A DNA stretch of 64,000 nucleotides. Origin: Streptomyces violaceusniger. Its GTDB lineage: Bacteria > Actinomycetota > Actinomycetes > Streptomycetales > Streptomycetaceae. Where the stretch lies: positions 7,378,001 through 7,442,000 of the forward strand of contig BJHW01000001.1 of the NCBI GenBank assembly GCA_005405945.1, in the 5' to 3' direction. A program made the translations under genes and the position numbers. Within the stretch, counting starts at the first letter, position 1. The number at the start of each line of letters is the position of its first letter. The notes under the pieces were generated by a model that searched no databases, had not been told where the DNA came from, and saw only the letters and a program-made list of their open reading frames with translations. Positions 26,844 to 35,812 of this stretch are shown in pieces.

Positions 26844-27476
26844 ATGACGCAGCAAGGCGCTCCCCGTGATGCGCCGGTGCCGCTGGATCGCGGTGCCCGG
26901 GGCGCCGCGGGGAGCCCGCGGGCCCAGGTCCGGTCGACCGGATCCGGACCTCCGACGGGGTCCCGCTGCCACTCGGGACGGCGTCGGCGGGGAGGTGGCC
27001 GTCGGGGGTGTCGGCGTCAGGGGTGTCGGCGTCGGGGGCGCCACCGTCGGGGGTGTCGGCGTCGGGGATGCTGCCGCTGGGGGCACCATCGTCGGGGATG
27101 CCGCCGTCGGGGATGCCGCCGTCGGGGATGCCACCGCTCCTCGGGTCCGTACGCACCGGGTCGGCGGGTACACCGTCGTGGAGCTCCACGGGGAGATCGA
27201 CATCGCCGGGGTGGGCAGTGTGGGACCGGCGCTGGACGCGGCCACGGCCGGGGACGGGCCCGCGGTGATCGTGGACTTACGTCCGACCGCCTTCTTCGAC
27301 TGCTCGGGGCTGGGGCTGCTGTGCCGGGCCCATCGGCGTGTGCGAGAGCGGGGCGGGCGGATGCGGCTGGTCTGCGACGACGCCTTGATCCTCCGCACTC
27401 TGCGGGCGGGAGGGTGCTGGATGTGCTCCGGCCGGTGGCTACGCTGGACGAGGCGCTGCGTGCGGAGGAGGACTAG
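26844..27476 (+). CDS. second STAS-domain protein with repetitive N-terminus (frameshifts)
   Basis: The STAS domain is clear (GYTVVELHGEIDIAGVGSVG, then VDLRPTAFFDCSGLGLLCRA). Unlike its neighbour it keeps Ser before the Gly (codon TCG 27304). After GGG 27412-27414 the frame shifts to LDVLRPVATLDEALRAEED and TAG 27476. The best start by ribosome binding site (GAGGGG) is ATG 26844, which is not in the STAS frame, so another frame change must lie in the repetitive stretch 26990-27135 encoding GVGV and GDAAVGDAAV repeats; alternatively translation begins at GTG 26866. A TTA codon at 27277-27279 suggests bldA dependence. The N-terminal boundary is uncertain. Confidence 0.6.
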   Translation: MTQQGAPRDAPVPLDRGARGAAGSPRAQVRSTGSGPPTGSRCHSGRRRRGGGRRGCRRQGCRRRGRHRRGCRRRGCCRWGHHRRGCRRRGCRRRGCHRSSGPYAPGRRVHRRGAPRGDRHRRGGQCGTGAGRGHGRGRARGDRGLTSDRLLRLLGAGAAVPGPSACARAGRADAAGLRRRLDPPHSAGGRVLDVLRPVATLDEALRAEED

Positions 27477-27501
27477 GGGGGCGACGGGGCGTGGCGCCTG
27501 C

Positions 27502-28335
27502 GGCGGGCTGTTCCCCTCCCCGCCCCTTCCCGAAACCGGGGCTCCGCCCCGGGCCCCGGATCGGGGCTCCGCCCCGGGCCCCGGATCGGGGCTCCGCCCC
27601 GGGCCCGGACGGGGGCTCCGCCCCGGGCTCCGGATGGGGGTTCTGTCTCGGGCTCCGGACGGGGGCTTTGTCCCGGGCTCCGGATGGGGGCTTTGTCCCG
27701 GGCTCCGGACGGGGGCTTTCGCCCCGGGCTCCGGACGGGGGCTTTGTCCCGGGCTCCGGATGGGGGTTCTGTCTCGGGCTCCGGACGGGGGCTTTGTCCC
27801 GGGCTCCGGATGGGGGCTTTGTCCCGGGCTCCGGACGGGGGCTTTCGCCCCGGGCTCCGGACGGGGGCTTTGTCCCGGGCTCCGGATGGGGGTTCTGTCT
27901 CGGGCTCCGGACGGGGGCTTTGTCCCGGGCTCCGGACGGGGGCTTTGTCCCGGGCTCCGGATGGGGGTTCCGCCCCGGGCTCCGGATGGGGGTTCCGCCC
28001 CGGGCTCCGGACGGGGGTTCTGTCTCGGGCTCCGGATGGGGGTTCCGCCCCGGGCCCCGGTTGGGGGCTCCGCCCCCAGCCCCGGACGGGGGCTTTCGCC
28101 CCGGGCTCCGGATGGGGGTTCCGCCCCGGGCCCCGGTTGGGGGCTCCGCCCCCAGCCCCGGACGGGGGCTTTCGCCCCGGGCTCCGGATGGGGGTTCCGC
28201 CCCGGGCCCCGGCTGGGGCTCCGCCCCCAACCCCGGATGGGGGCTTTCGCCCCAGCCCCCGGATCGGGGCTCCGCCCCGGGCTCCGGATGGGGGCTTTCG
28301 CCCCAGACCCCGGGGTGGGGCTTCGCCCCTTCTCG
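27502..28335. repeat. 25/26-bp GC-rich tandem array (about 30 units)
   Basis: After one left end of the dispersed element (27502-27531), a unit close to CTCCGGATGGGGGCTTTGTC + CCGGG recurs about 30 times, alternating GGCTTTGTCCC, GGCTTTCGCCCC, GGTTCTGTCTC and GGTTCCGCCCC forms. Each unit contains a small imperfect palindrome. Higher-order duplication is visible: a block at about 27645-27765 recurs at 27765-27890. Open frames of over 250 codons on both strands across it are caused by composition and are not genes. The whole gap 27477-28446 holds only this. Confidence 0.9.
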
Positions 28336-28446
28336 GGCATGGGTACGGCTCAGCCGCGTGGTCCGCCGGACGCCCCGCGGGGGCCGCTTGCGCGTGGCGG
28401 GGTTGCGGCTGGGCTCAGAGTCGGCGGTCTTGCGGTGGGGGAGGGG

Positions 28447-28632
28447 TTACTCGGTGGCCCCGGTGTTGCCGGCCGCGGCCCCAGGCGCGGTGGCGCGGTC
28501 GCCCGCCGCCCGGGAGGGTCTCGTGGCTCTCGGGGACATGCGGTTGCCGTTCTGAACATTGGTCCGGTGGATCAGCAGGGCGCCCACGGCGATCAGCGCG
28601 AGGATGACGACCACGGTGATCAGGGTCTCCAT
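28447..28632 (-). CDS. small single-pass membrane protein
   Basis: 61 residues: METLITVVVILALIAVGALL forms a membrane helix at the N-terminus, followed by HRTNVQNGNRMSPR and a polar Ala/Thr tail. GGGAG lies 9 bases before the ATG. Size and layout match common Streptomyces one-helix proteins of unknown function. The gene ends near the GC-rich array. Confidence 0.55.
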   Translation of the reverse strand: METLITVVVILALIAVGALLIHRTNVQNGNRMSPRATRPSRAAGDRATAPGAAAGNTGATE

Positions 28633-28901
28633 GGTGCTCACTCCCTGGGGCCGGGGCCCACATCTGGAGCGAATCCGGCCGGTTTGTGCGAAATGCTCCT
28701 GGTGTCTATACGGTACCTCCGGCCGGGGTGGCGTCCCCGCACGCATACGCCGATAACGCATCCGCGTCCGCACACGCCGAGCGCCCGCACCCGGCGTCGG
28801 GAACCGGGTGCGGGCGGTCAGGCACTGATCCAGCGGTCAGGCCCTGATCCAGCGGATCAGTGGGTTCGGCGAGCTCCGTGGGCTCAGTGCGCTCAGTGCG
28901 C

Positions 28902-29567
28902 TCAGTGGCTCTTGGCCAGCTGCTTCTCGAGCTTGGCCAGGCCATTGGCCCAGAGCTGGTTGACGCGGTTGATCTCGGCCTGGTTCGGCTGCGAGTTGGT
29001 GCAGGACGTGCCGGGGCCGCCGCCGGACATCAGCTCGCTGCACGGACCCGAGTAGTGGTCCGGAAGGCCCAGCACATGGCCGGTCTCGTGGGCCGTGACC
29101 CGGGTCGAGTCGTACTGCTGGTTCTGGGCGTAGTCCAGGAAGACATAGCCGCTGCCGTGGCCGTCCGTGCTCGCGTACGAGCCCCTGGGGTCGTTGCCCT
29201 CGCGGTAGGTGAAGTCGGGGTTGCTCCCCTCCTGCAGCTTCACGTTGCTCACCGCGGAGTTCCAGATCTGGGTGGAGCGGGCTATCTGCGTGCGGAAGGT
29301 CGGGGCTGAGCTCGCGCTGTACGTCACGGTGACGGCCGCCGTCGCGCTGCGCGACTTCGCCCGCTTCTCCAGCGCCGACTTCATGACGGCCTTGATGAAG
29401 GCGTCGGTGTCGGCCCGCTCCTCGCCGCTCGCCGTGTAGGCGGCGGCCGCGGCGCCGCGCTGGGCCGTGGAGTGGTCGGGCGTGGCCGCGGACGCGGGCA
29501 TGGCGGACAGGGACACCGCCAGGCCGAGGCCGATGGTCGCGGACAGCGCCAGCTTGGGGAGTGACAT
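28902..29567 (-). CDS. snpA: snapalysin, secreted M7 zinc metalloprotease
   Basis: 221 residues from ATG 29567. The signal peptide ends near MPASAA; a propeptide of about 45 residues follows. The catalytic motif is TAHETGHVLGLPDHYSGPCS (HExxHxxGxxD with zinc ligands His, His, Asp), exact for family M7, the smallest known metzincin-like protease. Two Cys after it (GPCSEL, GTSCTN) form the structural disulfide. It is exported and degrades milk-type proteins. A LysR gene is divergent, as in known snpA/snpR pairs, indicating activation by that regulator. Confidence 0.93.
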   Translation of the reverse strand: MSLPKLALSATIGLGLAVSLSAMPASAATPDHSTAQRGAAAAAYTASGEERADTDAFIKAVMKSALEKRAKSRSATAAVTVTYSASSAPTFRTQIARSTQIWNSAVSNVKLQEGSNPDFTYREGNDPRGSYASTDGHGSGYVFLDYAQNQQYDSTRVTAHETGHVLGLPDHYSGPCSELMSGGGPGTSCTNSQPNQAEINRVNQLWANGLAKLEKQLAKSH

Positions 29568-29684
29568 GGTGGGGGGCTCCTCATCGTCCTCGGGCCCCGG
29601 TCGCCGTGTGGGGTGGCGGCCGGGGCCGTGGGATGAACTCTTGGCTGACGCAGAGTCTTGAGGAGAACCGGCAGTACGCGGAGA

Positions 29685-29699
29685 TATCAACTGGTGATA
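29685..29699. promoter_or_regulatory. probable LysR operator in the snpA/snpR divergent region
   Basis: TATCAACTGGTGATA is a perfect interrupted palindrome (arms TATCA/TGATA) containing the T-N11-A pattern of LysR sites. It lies 118 bp before the snpA start and 163 bp before the LysR start. The rest of the 294-bp gap has no gene. Confidence 0.6.
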
Positions 29700-29861
29700 G
29701 GACGAGGGCATATCCCCCACCCGGGCTCTCGGGAACCGTCCGCTGACCGGCGTTTGACGCCCCGTTGACCGGTGATTGACCACCGATTGATCGATTCCGG
29801 TACGGGTTGGCGTGGTTTCAGAGTCTGGTGTGACGGACAAGTGCGCAGTTATGCTCCCGCC

Positions 29862-30926
29862 GTGGAGCTCGAGGTGAGGCACCTCCGTGCACTGTGCGCC
29901 ATAGCCGACACCGGCAGCCTACGGAAGGCTGCGCGTCAACTGGGCATGACCCAGCCGTCCTTGACGACCCAGCTCCGGCGGATCGAGAACACCATCGGCG
30001 GTCGGCTGTTCTCGCGGGAGGTCACCGGCAGTCGGCCGACCCCGCTGGGGCGGTCCGTGCTGTGCCGCGCCCGGCCGATCGTGGAGGAGATGAACGCCCT
30101 CGTCAGCGAGGTCCGGCTGGAGGCGGGGCAGGCCGCCGACGCCCGGCTGCGCATCGGCAGCACGGGCAGCCGGGCCGTGGTCGGCTGGCTGCGCAGGCTC
30201 CGCGCCCGCTACCCCGACGCGGACACCACCATCCACATCGACGTCTCCGCCAACGCGCTGCTGCAGATGGTCGCCGCCAACCAGCTGGACGTCGCCTTCG
30301 TCCACGAGGTCGAGGGCGCGCCGCTGCGGGTGCCCGAGGGCGTGGAGCACCGGGTGCTCGTGGAGCGGGAGCCGCAGTTCGTGGCGCTGGCCGAAACCCA
30401 TCCGGCCGCCGCCCGGCCCGTGGTGCGGCTCGCTGAACTCGCCGCCGACCAGTGGATGGTGGACCCCAGCGTGGACGGCGAGGGGCCCGGGCTGCGCCGG
30501 GTGCTGGCCGCCGCGGGGCTCAATCCGAGGGTGGTCTACGGGGACTATCTGACCGCCGCCGACCTGGTCGCCTCGGGCGAGGTGGTCACTCCCTGCCAGC
30601 CCACCGCGCGGTCCCGCCAGGGCGTGGCCGTCCGCCCGCTACACGGGGATCCGCTGACGGTCCGGCTGTTCCTGGCCTCACGGGCGCTCCCGGCGGCCCG
30701 TACCGCGGCCGCCGGACCCGCCACGGACCCGGCGTCCGGTGCGTCTGCCGATGTCGACGCCCTCTTCGGCGATTTGGCGGACGCGTACTTCGAGATCGCC
30801 TGGGCGAGCGCCGCGTATCGCCAGTGGCTGGTCCGCAACGAGAGCCCGCTGCTGCGCTTCCAGGAGCCCCGGACCCGCGACGCGCTCGACGTCCTGGGGC
30901 TCGCCGGGCCCGCCGAGGTCTCGTAG
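29862..30926 (+). CDS. snpR: LysR-family regulator of snapalysin (SnpR type)
   Basis: 354 residues from GTG 29862. The N-terminal winged helix is VRHLRALCAIADTGSLRKAA + RQLGMTQPSLTTQLRRIENT, followed by a two-lobe periplasmic-binding-like effector domain (LRIGSTGSRAVVGWLRRLRA) and a C-terminal extension of about 80 residues ending LDVLGLAGPAEVS, longer than most LysR proteins. Divergent placement from snpA indicates the neutral-protease activator. The effector is unknown. Confidence 0.85.
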   Translation: MELEVRHLRALCAIADTGSLRKAARQLGMTQPSLTTQLRRIENTIGGRLFSREVTGSRPTPLGRSVLCRARPIVEEMNALVSEVRLEAGQAADARLRIGSTGSRAVVGWLRRLRARYPDADTTIHIDVSANALLQMVAANQLDVAFVHEVEGAPLRVPEGVEHRVLVEREPQFVALAETHPAAARPVVRLAELAADQWMVDPSVDGEGPGLRRVLAAAGLNPRVVYGDYLTAADLVASGEVVTPCQPTARSRQGVAVRPLHGDPLTVRLFLASRALPAARTAAAGPATDPASGASADVDALFGDLADAYFEIAWASAAYRQWLVRNESPLLRFQEPRTRDALDVLGLAGPAEVS

Positions 30927-30994
30927 GCCGGACCTAGTAGGACTCCGTTAGGTCTTCCTGCCGAAGCGGTGCGGTCAGCTGCGCGGTATCGCGA

Positions 30995-31225
30995 CTACGT
31001 GCGCGAGCGCTTGGGGGTGACGTACGACGCGGCGGATGTGCGCGGCATCGCCGAGACGGCGATCCGAGCGGCAGCAGCCACGAAGGACAACCCAGCGACG
31101 ACGGGGCGGCCGTGCCGGCGGGCTCGCTCTACGAGCCCCGCCCGCACGTGGGGCTCCGCGTTCGTGCTGTCGAGAAAGACCGTCGCCCCGGCGCTCAGGT
31201 GCTGCTCCAGGAGGGCGGGTCCCAC
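30995..31225 (-). pseudogene. remnant of a P-loop kinase-like gene
   Basis: The minus strand encodes LLEQHLSAGATVFLDSTNAE + PHVRAGLVERARRHGRPVVA, resembling the middle of AAA/polynucleotide-kinase-like proteins (the DSTN motif and following Arg-rich helix). No Walker A motif precedes it (the strong hairpin at 31213 is there instead), and downstream the frame loses similarity after PVVAG. I read it as the leftover of a deleted gene. It is the only coding-like signal in 30927-31288. Confidence 0.35.
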
Positions 31226-31244
31226 CGGCCGGTGGGACCCGCCC
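31213..31244. terminator. perfect loopless 16-bp palindrome after the D-aminoacylase operon
   Basis: GGGCGGGTCCCACCGG followed directly by its reverse complement. It lies 45 bp past the stop of the leftward operon at 31289 and should terminate it. Confidence 0.75.
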
Positions 31245-31288
31245 CTTCGGTACGTGCGGGGGCTGCCGCGGCGGCGCCGCGCCGACGG

Positions 31289-32869
31289 TCAGGACGGGAT
31301 GAGCCGGGCGCCCCGGCGGATGCCGAGCCAGCGGCCGTCGCGGACGACGACGTGGCCCGCCTGCATGACCCAGCGGATGCCGGCCGGCCCGCGCCGGGGC
31401 TCCTGATAGGTCGCGGTGTCGCCGACCGTGGCGGGATCGAACGCCACCAGGTCGGCGATCAGCCCGGGAGCCACCCGCCCGCGCTCCGGCACCCCGAAGA
31501 CCTCGGCGGTCAGTCCGGTCATCTTGTGGACGGCCGTCGCCAGGTCCAGCACCCCGCGCTCACGTACATACCGGCGCAGCACCCGGGGGAAGCTCCCGTA
31601 CAGCCTGGGGTGCGGCTTGCCGCCCAGACCGATGGGCAGCCCGTCGGTGCACACGCTGGTGCGCGGGGCGCGCAGCACCGTTTCCACATCCCGCTCGGCC
31701 ATGGAGAAGTCGACCATGTGCACCTGAAGGTCTTCGGTACGCAGCAGATGCACGATCACCTCGAAGGGTGCTATGCCGAGCTTCTCGGCGAGTTGGGCGA
31801 GCGTGGCACCCTCATGGGTGTGACTGCGGGTTGAGGAGACCATGATCCGGTCGTAGCCGTCCCCCGCCACGATGTTCTCCCAGCCGTTGTCGGTGGGATC
31901 CTCCACCTCCGCCCGGGCGCGCTCGATCTGCCGCGGGTCGGCCAGCCGCTGACGCAGCCGGACGTCGTCGCCCTCCTGGAACCAGGGTGGCAGGACGGCG
32001 AGCAGCGTGGTCGAGCTGGCGTCGTAGGGGTAGACGTCCTGATTGACGTCCACACCTTCGGCGCGGGCCCGGTCCAGTCGGGCGAGTGCGTCGTCCACGC
32101 CTCCCCAGAACGGCACGCCCGCCGCTTTGAGGTGCGAGACCTGCACCCGGCGGCCCGTGCGGGCGCCGAGCGCGACCGCCTCGTCGACGCTGCGCCCCAG
32201 GTGGCGACCCTCGTCGCGCATGTGCGTGGCGTAGATACGGCCCTCGGGCAGCCGGCCGGCCAGATCGACCAGGTCGTCCGGCTCGGAGTAGAGTCCCGGC
32301 GGGTAGATCAGCCCGCTGGACATCCCGAAGACACCGGCCTCGACGGCCTCGTCGAGCAGCGCGCCCATCCGGCGGGCATCGTCGCCGTCCGGCGGGCCGG
32401 GCCGGTCGTCCATGGCCGCCTCGTACAGCGCACCGTGGCCGACCAGCGGGCAGTAGTGGGTGACGTAACCCGCCGCGTCCAGCCGTTCGAAGAGAGCACC
32501 GAAACCGCCGTACGGACGGGGGTCCGGGCTGGTGCCGCAGTTCCCGACGATCTCGGTGGTGATGCCCTGGAGGATCTTGCTGGTGTCGTCCTCGCTCTCC
32601 AGCGGCGACCCGTCGGCGTGCGAGTGGGGGTCGATGAAGCCGGGCGCCAGCGCCAGGCCGGTGGCGTCGAGGACGTCGTAGCCATCCCGCGCGGCGAAGG
32701 TACCCGGCGGTGCGATGGCGGCGATCCGGCCGGCGGCGACCGTGACATCGGCCGGGCGGGGCGCCGCCCCGGTGCCGTCCACAACCGTCGCACCCCTGAT
32801 CAGGAGAGCGCCGCCGCGAGGAGTGGCGGACACCTCGGAGGCCGCGGGCGGATGGGAAGTGCCGGGCAC
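31289..32869 (-). CDS. N-acyl-D-amino-acid deacylase (D-aminoacylase)
   Basis: 526 residues, an amidohydrolase-superfamily enzyme. Metal-binding GFIDPHSHADG, the DAA-type IVGNCGTSPDP, YATHMRDEGRH, VQVSHLKAAG and catalytic Asp region VCTDGLPIGLGG are all present, followed by the C-terminal beta-sandwich (GRVAPGLIADLVAFDPATVG). It hydrolyses N-acyl-D-amino acids or related dihydro-substrates to free D-amino acids. GTG start lies one base beyond the ATPase stop, so it is the last gene of the transporter operon and probably acts on what the transporter brings in. Confidence 0.87.
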   Translation of the reverse strand: MPGTSHPPAASEVSATPRGGALLIRGATVVDGTGAAPRPADVTVAAGRIAAIAPPGTFAARDGYDVLDATGLALAPGFIDPHSHADGSPLESEDDTSKILQGITTEIVGNCGTSPDPRPYGGFGALFERLDAAGYVTHYCPLVGHGALYEAAMDDRPGPPDGDDARRMGALLDEAVEAGVFGMSSGLIYPPGLYSEPDDLVDLAGRLPEGRIYATHMRDEGRHLGRSVDEAVALGARTGRRVQVSHLKAAGVPFWGGVDDALARLDRARAEGVDVNQDVYPYDASSTTLLAVLPPWFQEGDDVRLRQRLADPRQIERARAEVEDPTDNGWENIVAGDGYDRIMVSSTRSHTHEGATLAQLAEKLGIAPFEVIVHLLRTEDLQVHMVDFSMAERDVETVLRAPRTSVCTDGLPIGLGGKPHPRLYGSFPRVLRRYVRERGVLDLATAVHKMTGLTAEVFGVPERGRVAPGLIADLVAFDPATVGDTATYQEPRRGPAGIRWVMQAGHVVVRDGRWLGIRRGARLIPS

Positions 32870-32870
32870 C

Positions 32871-33631
<761 letters not shown>

Positions 33632-33635
<4 letters not shown>

Positions 33636-34567
33636 GCCTGCTCACCTCCGGTGGTGCGGGCGGCGCGGGCACCGAAGCCGCCGCGTGGTGCCGTGGTGCC
33701 GCGGCCGAAGCGCCGCTCGAGGTAGCGCTGCCCGAAGGTGAGCGCCGTGGTCAGCGCGAGGTACCAGACGCAGGCGACCATGAGCAGCGGGATGACCTTG
33801 AAGTTCATCGAGTAGATGCTCTGCAGGTTGGTCATCAGGTCGTTGCCCGCGATGATCGAGACCAGGGCGGTCATCTTGAGCATGGTGATGACCTCGTTGC
33901 CCATGGGCGGGACGATCACCCGCATCGCCTGGGGCAGCACGATCCGGCGCATGGTCTGTGCCGGGGTCAGGCCGAGCGCGTACGCGGCCTCCCGCTGCCC
34001 GGCGTCCACGGCGGCGATGCCGCCCCGGACGATCTCCGCGGCGTAGGCGACCCCGTTGAGGCCGAGCGCGAGCACCGCCGCGACCGTGGCGGTGACGAGC
34101 GTGTTGGTCTCGACGCTGTAGAAGACCACGTCGGTGAGGGGGATGCCGATGGTCAGGCGCTGGTAGAAGGCGCCGAGGAAGCCCCAGAAGATGAGCTGGA
34201 CGACCAGCGGCACGCCACGGAACAGCCAGATGTAGCCGTCGGCGATCGTACGGAGCAGGAAGCTGTCCGACAGCTTCATGATCGCCAGTACGGTGCCGCC
34301 GACGACGGCGATCAGCATGCAGACGACGGTCAGATAAAGGGTGACCCCGAGGCCGGAGAGCGTGCGCTCATGGAACAGGTACTGGCCGACGGTGTGCCAC
34401 TCCAGGTTGGGGTTCTTGGCGACCGACCAGACCACACCGGCCAGGCACAGCAGCGCCAGCACGCCGCAGGCGGCCCGGACCGGATGCCGTAGCGGCTTGA
34501 TCGCGGGCGCCGGGCCCGGCACTGGCGAGGACGCGGGATCGGTCCTCAGCTCGGGGACGGTGCTCAC
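33632..34567 (-). CDS. polar amino-acid ABC transporter, permease
   Basis: 311 residues from GTG 34567, which overlaps the binding-protein stop by 4 bp; the frame is open further upstream but without coding character. Five to six membrane helices and the EAA-type loop GQREAAYALGLTPAQTMRRI are of the HisM/GlnP type. The C-terminal 25 residues are Gly/Arg-rich. Confidence 0.88.
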
Positions 34568-35514
34568 CGCTGTCTCCTCTTGCTCGCTCCGTTGATCGCG
34601 TAGTCGTTCAGGCCGTAGTCGGCCATGCCGTAGTGCCCCAGGATCCGGCGGTACGAGCCGTCGGCCTTCAGCCGTCGCAGGGCGCCCTGGATGGCCCCGG
34701 CCAGCCCCTGGCGTTTCTTGGAGACGCCGATTCCGAGGATGTCCCGTTTGGCGCCGAAGTCGAATTTCTTCTCGATCTCCAGCGGACCGTTCGCGCCCTG
34801 CCGTTCGACGCTGTATCCGCTCAGTGCGGAATTGCTGATGACCGCGTCCACCTTGCCGCTGCTCAGTGCGAGCAGCGACTGCGAAAAGATGGGGTATGTC
34901 TGGAGTTCGATCCCCGGCTTTCCCGCCGCCGCGCACGCACGCGTGTCCTCGGCGATGTCATCAACGGTGGTGGTGCCGGTCTGGCCACCGACCCTGTGCC
35001 CGCACAGGCTCATCGTGTCCCGGAATCCCATGGCCTTCTTCTTGCTCACCACCAGGGCGGGGACAAGGACGCCGTAGTCGACGAAGTCGATAACCTTCTG
35101 GCGATCCGGGGTGTCCACCATCCCGGCCATGACCAGGTCGTACTTGGCTGCCTGCACGCCGGGAATCAGCCCGTCGAACGGCTGCTGCCGGAAGTCGAAG
35201 TCGATCCCGAGCACCTTGCCGACGGCCTTGCCGAGATCGATGTCCAGCCCGATGAATTCCTGGTCGCTCTCGGAGCGGAAACTCTCGAACGGGGGATAGG
35301 GCGCGTTCGTGCCGACGACGACCCGCCCGGAATTCCGGATCGCGTCGGGAAGCAGCGCGTGCAGCCTGGCGTCCTCGGAAATGCCGGAGAGGTCGGCCGA
35401 AGCGGGTGCCTGGCCGGTGACGCCACCGGCGCACCCGGAAGCGAGCAATGCCACGGCAAGACATCCGGCGGCCGCAGCGGACAGGGGAAAACGGAGTCGA
35501 TGTCGTCTTCGCAT
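34564..35514 (-). CDS. polar amino-acid-binding lipoprotein
   Basis: 316 residues. Lipobox LLASGC at residues 23-28, then NSGRVVVGTNAPYPPFESFR and FIGLDIDLGKAVGKVLGIDF, the standard start of SBP_bac_3 domains. It captures the substrate outside and is the first gene of the SBP-permease-ATPase-deacylase operon. The associated enzyme suggests N-acyl or D-amino acid ligands, but the domain alone does not show this. Confidence 0.87.
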   Translation of the reverse strand: MRRRHRLRFPLSAAAAGCLAVALLASGCAGGVTGQAPASADLSGISEDARLHALLPDAIRNSGRVVVGTNAPYPPFESFRSESDQEFIGLDIDLGKAVGKVLGIDFDFRQQPFDGLIPGVQAAKYDLVMAGMVDTPDRQKVIDFVDYGVLVPALVVSKKKAMGFRDTMSLCGHRVGGQTGTTTVDDIAEDTRACAAAGKPGIELQTYPIFSQSLLALSSGKVDAVISNSALSGYSVERQGANGPLEIEKKFDFGAKRDILGIGVSKKRQGLAGAIQGALRRLKADGSYRRILGHYGMADYGLNDYAINGASKRRQR

Positions 35515-35710
35515 GGGGCCTCAAGTGTCGATACGGGAGTGACCGGCTGCTCGAACCCCTTTGTGCGGGCAGGTGAATCTTCGGCCGTATCACCATCCTG
35601 AGGGATCCGCGATCCGCAGTCGTTGGCCGTCCCGCCTACAGCGGGCCCGTGCGTTGGCCGATCCTCCAATGCGCGACCGTCGCGGGCCGGAGTAACCCTG
35701 GGCCTAGCCC

Positions 35711-35748
35711 AGGGTCCTTCTGACGGATCTCCGTGGAAGAAGGACCCT
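35711..35748. repeat. dispersed hairpin repeat, copy 2 (imperfect)
   Basis: AGGGTCCTTCT and AGAAGGACCCT arms enclose GACGGATCTCCGTGGA. It matches the perfect hairpin at 21974 and lies about 65 bp past the stop of the leftward PAS-PP2C gene, consistent with a terminator. The rest of 35515-35812 contains no gene. Confidence 0.75.
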
Positions 35749-35812
35749 AGCGGTCGAGGGCGGGGCCGATCCGGTGCGGTGCACCGGGTCGCCCGGGGCC
35801 GCCCCGGGCCGT

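Noticed and set aside
27538..28335. Possible CRISPR array
   Set aside because: Units are directly adjacent and of 25-26 bp with no unique spacers, and no cas gene is present.
26715..29055. Several overlapping open frames of 250-730 codons on both strands over the 27.5-28.3 kb array
   Set aside because: They come from a GC-rich 25/26-bp repeat lacking stops in any frame; the translations are Pro/Gly/Arg repeats without start signals or domains.
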